A DNA stretch of 64,000 nt from Helicobacter bilis. GTDB taxonomy: Bacteria > Campylobacterota > Campylobacteria > Campylobacterales > Helicobacteraceae. The notes under the pieces are model-generated. The model did not search any database and had not been told where the DNA came from. It saw only the letters and a list, made by a program, of their open reading frames with translations. Shown piece after piece: positions 17,375 through 27,077 of this stretch. Within the stretch, counting starts at the first letter, position 1. Each line of letters begins with the position of its first letter. The position numbers were made by a program, and so were the translations under genes. The stretch lies in the NCBI RefSeq assembly GCF_001999985.1, contig NZ_CP019645.1, forward strand, positions 744,001-808,000. The letters are read 5' to 3'.

Positions 17375-18736
17375 ATGTCTATAACAACAACTACATGGAA
17401 TAAAAGCAGTTGGAGAGATTTCCCAATCAAGCAGCACCCAATCTACACAGATAAGAGTGCTATAGAATCTGTAGAGAAAGAGCTATCAGGCTTACCACCA
17501 TTAGTATTTGCTAAAGAAGCAGATAGTTTGAAAGAAAAGTTTGCAAAGGCTAGTCGCGGCGAAGCATTTGTATTGCAAGGGGGCGATTGTGCGGAGAGTT
17601 TCTCACAATTTAATGCAAATAATATTAGAGATATGTTTAAGATTATTTTGCAAATGAGTGTGATTCTAACCTTTGCTTCAGGCTGTCCAATAGTGAAAGT
17701 CGGTCGTCTAGCAGGGCAGTTTGCAAAGCCTAGAAGTAGCGATACAGAAACAATTAATGGCATAAGCTATCCTAGCTATCGTGGTGATTTAATCAATTCT
17801 CAAGAGCTTGATAAAAGAGAGCCAGATCCCACAAGGCTATTAAAAGGCTATCATCAAAGTGCTAGCACACTCAATCTTTTGCGTGCATTTTCACAAGGTG
17901 GATTTGCGAATTTAGAGCAAGTGCATTTATGGAATCTTAGCTTTGTTGAGAATAATAACTTTGGTAAAAAATACGCCGAATTAGCAAGCGATATAGCAAA
18001 ATCCCTGCGTTTTATGAAAGCATGTGGCATTGATACAAATAACACTCGACAGCTTAAAGAAGTATCCTTTTACACTTCACATGAAGCCCTTGTATTGCAT
18101 TATGAAGAGGCGCTAACAAGGCAAGATTCACTAAGTGGCAATTGGTATGACTGCTCTGCACACATGTTATGGATAGGGGAGAGGACACGCGATATTGACC
18201 ACGCACATTTAGAGTTTTTGCGTGGTGTTAAAAATCCACTTGGGGTAAAAATAGGACCAAATGCTACAAAAGATGATATTCTAAAAATCTGCGATATTTT
18301 AAATCCACATAATGAAGCAGGACGACTGAATCTTATCGTGCGTATGGGAGCGGATAAAATCGGGGATAAATTCCCAAAATTGCTTAAAGAAGTATGCAGT
18401 GAGGGGCGTAATATCTTATGGAGTTGCGATCCAATGCATGGTAATACAAAAGTAGCAAGTAGCGGTTATAAAACCCGTGCATTTGAAGATATTGTGAGTG
18501 AGATTGAGCAGTTTTTTGCCATACATGCAGCACAAGGCAGCATTGCAGGTGGTGTGCATCTTGAGATGACTGGAGCTGATGTAACAGAATGTGTAGGTGG
18601 CATACAAGCTATTGCCGAAGACAAACTACATACAAACTACCACACACAATGCGATCCACGACTAAACGCCACACAAGCCCTAGAGCTAAGCTTTATGTTA
18701 GCACAAATACTTTCTCAACGCGGAGCTAAGATATGA
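17375..18736 (+). CDS. aroF: Class II 3-deoxy-D-arabino-heptulosonate 7-phosphate synthase
   Basis: This is the first enzyme of the shikimate pathway, condensing phosphoenolpyruvate and erythrose 4-phosphate. Class II (plant-like) hallmarks are clear: [84 protein letters not shown] and [17 protein letters not shown] start at ATG 17375 ([23 protein letters not shown]); upstream in-frame codons belong to the preceding mini-gene region. Its stop overlaps the start of the next gene (ATGA). Confidence 0.95.
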   Translation: MSITTTTWNKSSWRDFPIKQHPIYTDKSAIESVEKELSGLPPLVFAKEADSLKEKFAKASRGEAFVLQGGDCAESFSQFNANNIRDMFKIILQMSVILTFASGCPIVKVGRLAGQFAKPRSSDTETINGISYPSYRGDLINSQELDKREPDPTRLLKGYHQSASTLNLLRAFSQGGFANLEQVHLWNLSFVENNNFGKKYAELASDIAKSLRFMKACGIDTNNTRQLKEVSFYTSHEALVLHYEEALTRQDSLSGNWYDCSAHMLWIGERTRDIDHAHLEFLRGVKNPLGVKIGPNATKDDILKICDILNPHNEAGRLNLIVRMGADKIGDKFPKLLKEVCSEGRNILWSCDPMHGNTKVASSGYKTRAFEDIVSEIEQFFAIHAAQGSIAGGVHLEMTGADVTECVGGIQAIAEDKLHTNYHTQCDPRLNATQALELSFMLAQILSQRGAKI

Positions 18737-20235
18737 GAAATACATCATCATGCAAAAACATAAGAATTGCGATAAAAAATTATGTAAATAAAGCACTGAA
18801 TGTGAAATTAATCATTCCATTACACGCAGATTTGCGCAATGATTCAAGTGGGGGGGGGGGGCAAACCATCATTATTTTGCCACATTTGTGTGTCCCAAAG
18901 GTGCATGCTAAAAATTTTGCTTTAAAAATAAGCAGAAATATTATACGAAGATTCTGTAAAATTATTGCTTTTCGTTTGAGTTTTCATACATATAAAAAGC
19001 AAATTGCAGAATGGATTAATTCCGATGAATTTAGAGAATCTTATATAAATAAACATCACCCATACCCACCATTACTGAATCCAAAAACACTAGATTACAA
19101 ACAGATTCCAGCTCAACTCGCATGGCAGCTAAATATTCCACTACAAGAAGATTATAGATTTATATTCCTATCTTTGCATGGTTGCGGTGGACATGCCATG
19201 CAAACATTTTTTCGACAATGTGATATAGCCATAAATACAAGGTTTAATACCGATAAAGATGACTATATGATACTCTATGATTATCTAAACAGCAACGACA
19301 AGCATAATTATATTGCGATATGGATACGCGGATATGATTTTGAAAACGATAAGTTCTACCATCTCCTTACAAAAAAAGTCCCAATTTTATGTGTCGTAAG
19401 AGATCCTATCTCGCTTTTAAAACCATTTATCAATCATTTGGGAAAAAATGGATACTCTGGAATTTCACCCATTACGCTGGATATGCCCTATCATGAAATT
19501 ATACTGCCACCTGATTATATGTTTTTTCAATCAAGTAAAGATATGAGTGTAGCAAAGCTTAATGAAGTGTTATCTTATGTCGATAAGCGCGAGTATTTCT
19601 TAGCACAAAAAATACATCTTTTAGAAAAAAACATAGAATCTTTTCACTACATACCATTCAAAGATATTGGCATTGAGCATGGATTTGAGACATTTTGTGC
19701 TCTCGCAGAAAAGTTTGACTTCAAACCACCAAAAGATAAAACACCATTTCAAACAAAACTCAATGGAAGCAATAGTTGTTGGCTTTTTCCTGTTTGCGTA
19801 ATATGTAGTAGAACACCGCATATTGAATTACACATTATTTTACACACTGACATGAGACTAAAAGATTCTCACTACAAAGATATTACAGCTATGATATTAG
19901 ACAAAGAACCAACACTGGACTATAAAATCGCCATACTTATAAAGCAAGATGAATTGCAACTACTACAAAATGATAATACCCTTTTACAACACGCGTCTAA
20001 CTACATAAAAGGCTATATGATATATCTGCAAGAATTAGAGAAGAGAGAAAAAGCAAGGCACATAAAAGAATATGATATGCTAGAATATTTTAAAAACAAT
20101 AAAGAAGCATGTATGTATTTTCAAAGTATCTTAGAAAGAGAATACGCACATTTAAAAGAGCATCGCCCCGATATTATTGCAACATGGCAATACTATAACG
20201 AGTTTATGAAAATCTGTGAATGCCATAAAGAATGA
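18733..20235 (+). CDS. Phase-variable DUF2972/sulfotransferase-like protein
   Basis: A 500-residue protein. [18 protein letters not shown] near residue 150 resembles the 5' PAPS-loop of sulfotransferases, and [20 protein letters not shown] resembles their 3'-phosphate motif. The overall look matches DUF2972 proteins of Campylobacter and Helicobacter. Substrate is unknown, perhaps a surface glycan. A G12 tract at codons 40-43 encodes four glycines and keeps the frame open in this sequence, so the gene is ON here. It overlaps the DAHP synthase gene by 4 nt; nothing links it functionally to that gene. Confidence 0.65.
   Translation: MRNTSSCKNIRIAIKNYVNKALNVKLIIPLHADLRNDSSGGGGQTIIILPHLCVPKVHAKNFALKISRNIIRRFCKIIAFRLSFHTYKKQIAEWINSDEFRESYINKHHPYPPLLNPKTLDYKQIPAQLAWQLNIPLQEDYRFIFLSLHGCGGHAMQTFFRQCDIAINTRFNTDKDDYMILYDYLNSNDKHNYIAIWIRGYDFENDKFYHLLTKKVPILCVVRDPISLLKPFINHLGKNGYSGISPITLDMPYHEIILPPDYMFFQSSKDMSVAKLNEVLSYVDKREYFLAQKIHLLEKNIESFHYIPFKDIGIEHGFETFCALAEKFDFKPPKDKTPFQTKLNGSNSCWLFPVCVICSRTPHIELHIILHTDMRLKDSHYKDITAMILDKEPTLDYKIAILIKQDELQLLQNDNTLLQHASNYIKGYMIYLQELEKREKARHIKEYDMLEYFKNNKEACMYFQSILEREYAHLKEHRPDIIATWQYYNEFMKICECHKE
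18850..18861 (+). repeat. G12 contingency tract
   Basis: Twelve G residues inside codons 40-43 of the DUF2972-like gene. Gain or loss of one G would truncate the product within a few dozen residues. Confidence 0.85.
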
Positions 20236-20424
20236 AAGTGAAACTATATGGAGTTTATGCGACATAGGAATGCTAAACTATTTTGCATATCTGCCTTGTA
20301 AAAACACTGCAAACTTTAGAATCTAAAGATTACTTTCTTTTTAGCACAAAATTTCTATTTTAGAATTAGCGTATTAAGTTATAGGCATAAATAAAAAACA
20401 TAAATTCTGTCAGACAGCCACACC

Positions 20425-20580
20425 TTAGAACTTTCTTTTAAATATGATTGCAAAATAGCAGCCATCAAAGTTTTTATTGTATATTACATACTCAATTGAG
20501 ACAATTTGCAATCCTGCTTGACACCAAAATTTATCTATAAGCCTTATCTCAAACCCCAAGTGTTTGCAAATACGCACAAA
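20425..20580 (-). pseudogene. C-terminal scrap of a methyltransferase-like gene
   Basis: On the minus strand, overlapping the end of coaBC in another frame, the text reads CKHLGFEIRLIDKFWCQAGL, then QIVSIEYVIYNKNFDGCYFA to a stop. The ending resembles C-termini of SAM-dependent methyltransferases (F...AGF.IV..EYV..N). No start or SAM-binding part remains. Confidence 0.3.
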
Positions 20581-21808
20581 TCCCAAAGCTTACTTCAAGT
20601 TTTGTGCCTTGTATATATTTTTCAGAATCTTTTGTGATGAGATAGAGTTCATTGTGAGTAGCTCCAAAACTCATATTAGATTCACTGATAATATTAAGGC
20701 ACATCATAGAGCATTGTTTTTTAATAAGTGCATTTTTTGCGTTAATCTTCGCATTTTCTTTGTCGCATTCTGCTTTAAAGCCAATCTTTATAAGATTATT
20801 CGCCTTTAGTGTCGCTAAAATATCTTTATTTTCATGCAACTCTAGAGTCATTGTATCGCCTAAATCTTTCTTTTTTAGCTTACCCTCTCTTTTATGTGGG
20901 ATATAATCGCTTATTGCTGCTGCCATGAAGAGATAGATTTTCTCATTCTTTATAGAATCTATTGTATGTTTAAGTGCGTTTTCATAATCTTTTGAGCTTT
21001 TTACTTGTATGTGTTTAATGCTTGGCGGTAAGATTATGGGCGATTTCGAGCTAATGAAAATGACTTTCGCACCTAAATAATAGAGCGCTAAAGCAAGATT
21101 GCTTGCCTGCATACCGCTTGAATGATTGCTAATACATCGCACAGAATCAATCTCTTCAATACTGCCACCACCTGTAACAATGGCGTATTTATCCTGCCAG
21201 TATGGATTGTTAAAAATAGCTTTCTTTAAGGCAAAAAGCATAGTTTCAGTATCCGCCATCGCCCCATTGCCTATATCACCACATGCTAGCATACCTAAGG
21301 CTGGGTTAATAATCTCATAGCCGCTATTTTTTAGAATCTCTATGTTGTTCTGCGTAATGGGATTTTCTAGCATGAGAGTATTTGCACTTGGGGCGAGAAG
21401 CTTTGGGATATTTGGCAGGGCAAGGGCGGTTGATAGGTAGATATTGTCAGCAATGCCATTTGCGAGTTTATTGAGACTATTTGCAGTGAGTGGTGCAAAA
21501 AGGGCAATATCAGCCCATTTCGCATAGCCAATGTGATTTTGCGGTGGGTTGGAATCTTTTTGCATATTAGATTCTAAAGTGTTTGGATCCGTGTAAGGCA
21601 TACTAGCCCAGCATTCATTGCTATCATGAAGCAAGGGCGTATTGCTTAGCGTCTCAAAGCTTAGAGGCGTGATGAATTTCAATGCGCTCTGCGTAGCGAC
21701 AACGCGGACTAATGCCCCATCTTTACGCAAAGATCTAATTAGCATTAAAATCTTATAAATCGCAATAGAGCCACTCACAAATATGAGAATCTTTTTATCT
21801 TTTAACAT
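20549..21808 (-). CDS. coaBC: Bifunctional phosphopantothenoylcysteine decarboxylase/synthase
   Basis: CoaBC carries out two steps of coenzyme A synthesis. The N-terminal flavin decarboxylase part shows KKILIFVSGSIAIYK, HIGYAKWADIALFAPLTANS and MLACGDIGNGAMAD. The C-terminal CTP-dependent ligase part starts near YAIVTGGGSIEEIDSVRCIS and includes LFMAAAISDYIP and LKKKDLGDTMTLEL. Length 419 is normal. In the flavin domain the usual active-site histidine is not obvious in my reading (LSFETLSNTP precedes the expected position), so that residue should be aligned. Confidence 0.93.
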   Translation of the reverse strand: MLKDKKILIFVSGSIAIYKILMLIRSLRKDGALVRVVATQSALKFITPLSFETLSNTPLLHDSNECWASMPYTDPNTLESNMQKDSNPPQNHIGYAKWADIALFAPLTANSLNKLANGIADNIYLSTALALPNIPKLLAPSANTLMLENPITQNNIEILKNSGYEIINPALGMLACGDIGNGAMADTETMLFALKKAIFNNPYWQDKYAIVTGGGSIEEIDSVRCISNHSSGMQASNLALALYYLGAKVIFISSKSPIILPPSIKHIQVKSSKDYENALKHTIDSIKNEKIYLFMAAAISDYIPHKREGKLKKKDLGDTMTLELHENKDILATLKANNLIKIGFKAECDKENAKINAKNALIKKQCSMMCLNIISESNMSFGATHNELYLITKDSEKYIQGTKLEVSFGICAYLQTLGV

Positions 21809-21944
21809 ATTTTTCCTTTATGTGCTTATGTGCGATTATACTTAATAATGGGGGAAAATGCAACTATGTATCACATTGTGTTTTAGACTAACCGTTAAAA
21901 CGCAATGTGATCAAGAACGAATGTCTTAAACACGCAAACGACAA

Positions 21945-24890
21945 TTAATGAATCTTGTCAATCTGTAATGTACCATTTTTGACTTCTTTTGTGATATCTT
22001 GCCAGTTGTTTTCATTGTAAATGTTGTCATTCACTTGGAAATAGTGGGTAATATTCCATTCATTTTTTTTATGCGTACCAAAACCAGCTGTGATAGGTAT
22101 TGTTGTAATGATTTTTCTATCTTGCAGATAATTGTTGAGAATGTTTTTTGGCACATTAGGACAACCATTAGGAAGATTCTCGCAAAAAATGCTTGAAATA
22201 TCGTAATTTGCCATAAGTCTAGAATCTACTTTTAATTCCCCGCTTGTATTAAAATTCTTAAAGAGAAAGAGAATATCAGGTCGCCCCTCTTTTGCTGCTA
22301 TGTTGCTAGGAATGCCTACACTATCGAACCCACTATGATCGCTTACTACAAAAATTTGCGTGTTATCATAAATCTCATTGTCTTTAAGCCATTGTATAAA
22401 TGTGCTAAGATAGTTCAGAGCACATGCTTCAGAATCATAATGCTTGAAATAAAGTCTTGTTTCTGCCTTATTTCTGTAGGGCATTTCCACTTTATGCGGA
22501 TAATCATGCCATGCAGTTTTATTGCCAAGTTTATCTTGCCCATTTACAAAGATACATTTTCCTTGCTCATAATACATAGCATAAGGGACATGTGTCATAA
22601 GGGCGTGTAGGTATCTAAAGGTTGGCTTTTTAGATTCTGTATTATGCAGATGCGTAAAAGCATAAAATGATGAGGTATAAGGTACAGCAGTGATAGCGTT
22701 ATTATCTATATCTTTATAACGCAACCATTCGCTATCATTATAAATTCTAGAACGAAACATCTCTGGACTAAAGCGAAATACCCCAAAGCTTAGGATTTTC
22801 TTTATGCTGGCAATACCACCTTTTCCTGCTGCTTCAAACGCCTCAAAGGCAGTATGATTATTTTGCATAAAGTAATCTGCATATAAGCTAAGTTGTTGCA
22901 CCACCACCATATTCTTATTGTATCTTTGTAGATATTTTTTATCCTTGGCCCAATCCCCCATAAAATACCCCACATCATAGCCATTCTTTACAAAAGTATC
23001 ACCTATAACACCAAAGGCTTCAGTGATACTATCAGCAAGATTATCTTTTCTGGCATTCATATTATATACAGCATAATGCTCCCCGCCGATAAGTGTAGCA
23101 ATACTATGGATAGTAGAGTTTGTCGTAGATATAGCGTTATCAAATAGCACAAAGCCATCAAGCTGTGTTTTAAACTCTGGAAATTGCTCTAAGAGTGGAT
23201 GCATATGTGAGCCACTAAACATATCAAGCACCATAACTATGATATTCTTTTCAGTCTTAGAGTAAGAGAATAATTCTTTTTCATAAGGTTGCAGATTGTT
23301 ATCTTCTGCAACAAGGCTTTTTGGGACTATATAAGTTTTATTTGCTTCCATAATATTAAAGAAAGATATAACACTTAGCACACAAAGACTAATGAGACTA
23401 ACACTAAAAATACTCTTCAGCCATTTAAAACAAAAATACACAATCGCTACACTTGCTATAAAAGCACACAAGGCATATAAAAGATTATTTGGATTATTAA
23501 ACTCTGGTTTTTGCAAGACAAAGTGATCCATTGCTCCATAATCACCTACAAAAATAAATGTATTGATTACCCCGATAAGAAATAATATGCTTGCAACATA
23601 TACACCAAACTTAAAAAGTCGTGTTTTATAAAAAAAGCTTGTAATATAAATAATCATAAAACTAGAACAAAGAAAAGCGCCAAATAAAACTGCTAGTGTT
23701 TGATATGTTTGCTTTACATCAAATTGAGAGACATCACTACTATACAAAGCATAAGGGCTAAAGACACATAGCATAAAGCAAATATTAAGAATAGCTAGAA
23801 TGCTTATCTTGCGATAGGTTGCATAGGTTTTAGAATCTATGGCAGCGTGTGGGGTGAAAATGTTAAATAATAGAGTTTTAAGTTTTCCTTGTGGTTGTGT
23901 AGCTTTGCTTGGTATTTTAGTGCTTTTAGATGAATTGGTGTTGTTAGAATCTGATTTTGTAGATTCTATGTTGTTAGAATCTCGTTTTTTGGATACTTCG
24001 CTTTGCTCAGTATGACAAGACAAAGAATCCGCAATTCTAGTATCTTGGTTAAGATTTGAAACATTAGAAACTCGGCATTCTACGCCAACCCTATCCGCAC
24101 TTTCACACATTCTAGTAATTGCAGTATTGCTTTGTGAGTTTTGTGTGGATTTGGGGGCAGGAGTTACCTTAGTGGTAATGACTGCCTCCAAAGACACACA
24201 ATCTTGCGAATGATTACTCAAAGATGAATGTTTTTTGTGTTTAAATATCTCTTTAAACAACGCAAACGCCATATTACAAGTCCAATATAATACTAACGCA
24301 CTCGGCATACTATAAAGTAGCACCAAGAACAATAAAGCAATCAAACTCCCTTGCACTCTCGCACCTAACTCTTTTGAGCTATAAAAGACATTGATTAAAG
24401 TAAAAGCTGTCATCAGTAAAGGCAGTATATGGATACTTAAGCCAAACAGCATAATAGAATCTGGTTTGCTTAAATCATCTATCCATAAGAAACTTACAAA
24501 CTGGAGATATGAAGCTTTGTTAATAATCTCATACATTGCAAAAAAGAATGGAATCTGCAGGGCTAATCCACCAAGACTACGCAGGGCATAAATAGGGTGA
24601 TAATTATGCTGTCTGTATAGCGTTTGTGTAAAAGCATAGAGTTTTGCCCTTTTATATACGCTTTTCCACGATTTAATCCTTTTATCTAATTTCTCTTTTA
24701 AATCTGCTTCTTGCTGTGCCTTTTTATCAGTATAGAGAAAGATTTTAAGTAAAAAGAGATTGACTACAAGGCTTAGTAAAATAATGCTTACACCATAGCT
24801 TGGTATTATCTTAAGTATATTATGCAATACAACTTCAAGCACTTGTTCCAAAGGAAATATGAATATATAATAGAGAAGTTCAGTAATCAT
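21945..24890 (-). CDS. Fusion: YidC/Oxa1-like membrane domain + sulfatase-type phosphoglycerol transferase
   Basis: Residues 1-215 look like a YidC/Oxa1 insertase core: FPLEQVLEVVLHNIL, a basic cytoplasmic hairpin (KKAQQEADLKEKLDKR), ALRSLGGLALQIPFFFAMYE and SMPSALVLYWTCNM. Residues 220-350 are a hydrophilic linker that includes a translated dispersed repeat (SCHTEQSEVSKK). Six or so further membrane segments follow (about 360-530), then an alkaline-phosphatase-superfamily domain: NIIVMVLDMFSGSHMHP, NAISTTNSTIHSIATLIGG with the candidate Thr/Ser nucleophile, FRYLHALMTHVPY and IFVVSDHSGFDSVG. Enzymes of this type (LtaS, OpgB, EptA) move phosphoglycerol or phosphoethanolamine. The ATGA overlap with the upstream glycerophosphotransferase suggests a joint envelope-glycerophosphate pathway. 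The housekeeping yidC is not in this window. Confidence 0.75.
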   Translation of the reverse strand: MITELLYYIFIFPLEQVLEVVLHNILKIIPSYGVSIILLSLVVNLFLLKIFLYTDKKAQQEADLKEKLDKRIKSWKSVYKRAKLYAFTQTLYRQHNYHPIYALRSLGGLALQIPFFFAMYEIINKASYLQFVSFLWIDDLSKPDSIMLFGLSIHILPLLMTAFTLINVFYSSKELGARVQGSLIALLFLVLLYSMPSALVLYWTCNMAFALFKEIFKHKKHSSLSNHSQDCVSLEAVITTKVTPAPKSTQNSQSNTAITRMCESADRVGVECRVSNVSNLNQDTRIADSLSCHTEQSEVSKKRDSNNIESTKSDSNNTNSSKSTKIPSKATQPQGKLKTLLFNIFTPHAAIDSKTYATYRKISILAILNICFMLCVFSPYALYSSDVSQFDVKQTYQTLAVLFGAFLCSSFMIIYITSFFYKTRLFKFGVYVASILFLIGVINTFIFVGDYGAMDHFVLQKPEFNNPNNLLYALCAFIASVAIVYFCFKWLKSIFSVSLISLCVLSVISFFNIMEANKTYIVPKSLVAEDNNLQPYEKELFSYSKTEKNIIVMVLDMFSGSHMHPLLEQFPEFKTQLDGFVLFDNAISTTNSTIHSIATLIGGEHYAVYNMNARKDNLADSITEAFGVIGDTFVKNGYDVGYFMGDWAKDKKYLQRYNKNMVVVQQLSLYADYFMQNNHTAFEAFEAAGKGGIASIKKILSFGVFRFSPEMFRSRIYNDSEWLRYKDIDNNAITAVPYTSSFYAFTHLHNTESKKPTFRYLHALMTHVPYAMYYEQGKCIFVNGQDKLGNKTAWHDYPHKVEMPYRNKAETRLYFKHYDSEACALNYLSTFIQWLKDNEIYDNTQIFVVSDHSGFDSVGIPSNIAAKEGRPDILFLFKNFNTSGELKVDSRLMANYDISSIFCENLPNGCPNVPKNILNNYLQDRKIITTIPITAGFGTHKKNEWNITHYFQVNDNIYNENNWQDITKEVKNGTLQIDKIH
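24150..24192. repeat. Stem-loop element copy a, inside the fusion gene linker
   Basis: Arms TTTGGGGGCAG and CTGCCTCCAAA (one mismatch) enclose GAGTTACCTTAGTGGTAATG plus A. The inner TTACC/GGTAA stem and the CTC/GTCA-type internal loop match copies b-d at 54519, 57386 and 63614. Weaker pairing continues outwards (TGTGTG with CACACA). Confidence 0.65.
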
Positions 24891-26737
24891 ACATTATCCT
24901 TTGCAATGTCTTTTTTAGAATCTAGATTCTGCGTTGTCTTTTTTGCACTTTCAAGGGAGTTTGATTTTCGTGCTTGGGCACTACCCTTAAGGTAGCTTCT
25001 CGCACTCAAATCTGCACAACCCTTGAAATTATCTAAAAATCCTTCCGCAGTATTTGTGTGGGCTGCGGGGTTTAGAGTGTGATTCTTAGAATCTAGATTC
25101 TGTATAGAATCTTCTTTATCCTGCAAAATAATATGAGAATCTCCACACATACCACTTGCTACATTCTCTAATACTCTATTAATCACATTTATCTCATTAT
25201 GCAGCTCTAGTTTATCTTGCAGTCTAGATTCTAGAATCTCTTTTTCTATTCTTAAAATCTCTTGTGCGGTTTTGATGCCACCCACACCTTGATACTCCCA
25301 AAGAAGTGCTTTCATCTCTCTAATATTTTCTTTTAACTTGTCATAGCCCTCTTTATCCTGCAGTAAAGATTCTATAACGCTTGGTAATCTATCAAACTCA
25401 CTTGGTTCAATGCTTTTGCCTATCTTAGTTAGAGCATCTTTCACCCAAGGTGTTTCATAAATATCTTCTAAATCATAACCCACAATATTAAAATCAAATG
25501 TAGGCGTTAGCACAGGCTTTTCAAACAAACATACAAAGTCAAATATCACACCAGAGAAATCCCCTATCATCATATCTGCACGATGCAGGGCATAGATATT
25601 ATCCCTATTATTATCCCATACGATATTGCTGCAATCTTTGGTTTGGGCTTGCAATGAATCTAGCAATTCCTTTTCGGAATTATAGCTTTGTGGGTGGGGA
25701 CGGATAATAAGATTAAAATTAGAATCTATAAAAGGTTGAATAAGCTTCATACCATATTTGCTAAGCAAAGCCTCTCTCCCCCAAGATGGTGCTAAAAGCA
25801 TAGTAGTCTTTGTATCTGTCTTTGGAAAAAAGTGTATCTTTTTCTCATCATCTAGCCCTTTATAATCTTGCAACTTTTCTTGTAAAATATCAAGATAAGT
25901 GCAGCCGGTGATGATGACTTCTTTTGTTTTGAGATTTCTTATCCTTTCTACTTCGTGGATAAAATCTGTATGTATGATTGAGTTTGTAAAAACGCTATCA
26001 AAGTAATCAAGGGCAAATACCTCATAAATATCTACGTGCGGGAGTGAGTGGATAATATGGCTATAATGCTTCACGCCTTTGCTTCGCTTGATTTGGAGTA
26101 TATCAAGCTGTGGTGTGCTCATCATTACAATATCAGCCCTAAGGCTATTAAGACGAGAGATAGCTTTAGGACTATCGCTACTACCGATGTATTCAAATTG
26201 CGCGTTGGGGTTGTGGTTTTGCGTTGTGTGTTTGTTTGTGTCGCTAGAATCTAGGTTTTTATCATATTGGGTGCGTAAGTGCGAAATATCTTTTTTAGTT
26301 TCTATATGAGATACTTCGCCCAAAGGCTCAGTATGACAAGCGGTTGTAGATTCTAACTTCTGTATAGAATCTCTTTTAGAATCTAAATCTTTTGCGTATA
26401 GTTCAAAATCCTCTTTTGATGAAGTAAGATAGGTATAAGGATAAGAGATGGAATCGAGATAAGTTAATATAGGCTTAAAAACATTATGATATTGCTTGCC
26501 CTCACTATAAAAGACAAGTTTATGATTTTCTTGCTTACCTTTTTTAAGCTTTACCCCCCCCCCCCCAGTCGTTAAAGAAATAACTTTATAAAAAATACTT
26601 TTGAAGAAAAATATTGCTGAAGCAAAAAGGGCAATAGCTGATGAGAGTAATAAAGAGCCAGTACCCGGATCAAGATAGGCAAACAAACTACAAGGCATAA
26701 GGCATAAAAGCAAGATAAATTTATATAGAATCTTCAT
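24887..26737 (-). CDS. Phase-variable CDP-glycerol glycerophosphotransferase-like protein (TagF family)
   Basis: The N-terminus has a signal/membrane segment (KFILLLCLMPCSLFAYLDPG then TGSLLLSSA) and a second hydrophobic stretch, so the enzyme is membrane-bound. The main domain shows TagF-type motifs: KHYSHIIHSLPHVDIYEVFA, FDSVFTNSIIHTDF, VIITGCTYLDIL, LAPSWGREALL, LIIRPHPQS and MIGDFSGVIFDFV. Such enzymes transfer glycerol phosphate from CDP-glycerol. A G13 tract at codons 57-61 (TTGGGGV) keeps the frame open here. Residues 110-170 contain a translated dispersed repeat (CHTEPLGEVSH). The C-terminal 120 residues are low complexity. The ATGA overlap couples it to the YidC-sulfatase fusion. Confidence 0.78.
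   Translation of the reverse strand: MKILYKFILLLCLMPCSLFAYLDPGTGSLLLSSAIALFASAIFFFKSIFYKVISLTTGGGGVKLKKGKQENHKLVFYSEGKQYHNVFKPILTYLDSISYPYTYLTSSKEDFELYAKDLDSKRDSIQKLESTTACHTEPLGEVSHIETKKDISHLRTQYDKNLDSSDTNKHTTQNHNPNAQFEYIGSSDSPKAISRLNSLRADIVMMSTPQLDILQIKRSKGVKHYSHIIHSLPHVDIYEVFALDYFDSVFTNSIIHTDFIHEVERIRNLKTKEVIITGCTYLDILQEKLQDYKGLDDEKKIHFFPKTDTKTTMLLAPSWGREALLSKYGMKLIQPFIDSNFNLIIRPHPQSYNSEKELLDSLQAQTKDCSNIVWDNNRDNIYALHRADMMIGDFSGVIFDFVCLFEKPVLTPTFDFNIVGYDLEDIYETPWVKDALTKIGKSIEPSEFDRLPSVIESLLQDKEGYDKLKENIREMKALLWEYQGVGGIKTAQEILRIEKEILESRLQDKLELHNEINVINRVLENVASGMCGDSHIILQDKEDSIQNLDSKNHTLNPAAHTNTAEGFLDNFKGCADLSARSYLKGSAQARKSNSLESAKKTTQNLDSKKDIAKDNV
26554..26566 (-). repeat. G13 contingency tract (C13 on the plus strand)
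   Basis: Thirteen G residues in the sense strand of the glycerophosphotransferase gene, early enough that a one-base change would remove the catalytic domain and, through the ATGA overlap, could reduce translation of the fusion gene. Confidence 0.9.
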
Positions 26738-27077
26738 ATAAATCCTTTAGTTTCTTACAATATTTTCATGTTGTATTTTCATGCTAAAAATACAAAAAAG
26801 CAAATGAATTTTCACATTATTAATGATTATTGATAGCAAAAAATAAGCGAAAATTATAACATAAATTATACGAAGACACTATGAAAATTTAAAGCGTTTA
26901 AATAGCTTGGAATATATTCATTCTATATATCACACGATTAAGATCCACTAAACAGATTTTCACAAGATAACTTAATGCAGTATAGAATCTTGTGCTATGG
27001 ATTATAAAATATATGTAGATTCTATAATACAAGCCCATAATATAAGCAATATAACTTTCAATAAAGTGTGAAATGGG
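26738..27077. other. Intergenic region, no gene seen
   Basis: 340 bp of AT-rich sequence holding the promoter of the glycerophosphotransferase gene on the minus strand. No reading frame or clear terminator is visible. Confidence 0.45.
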
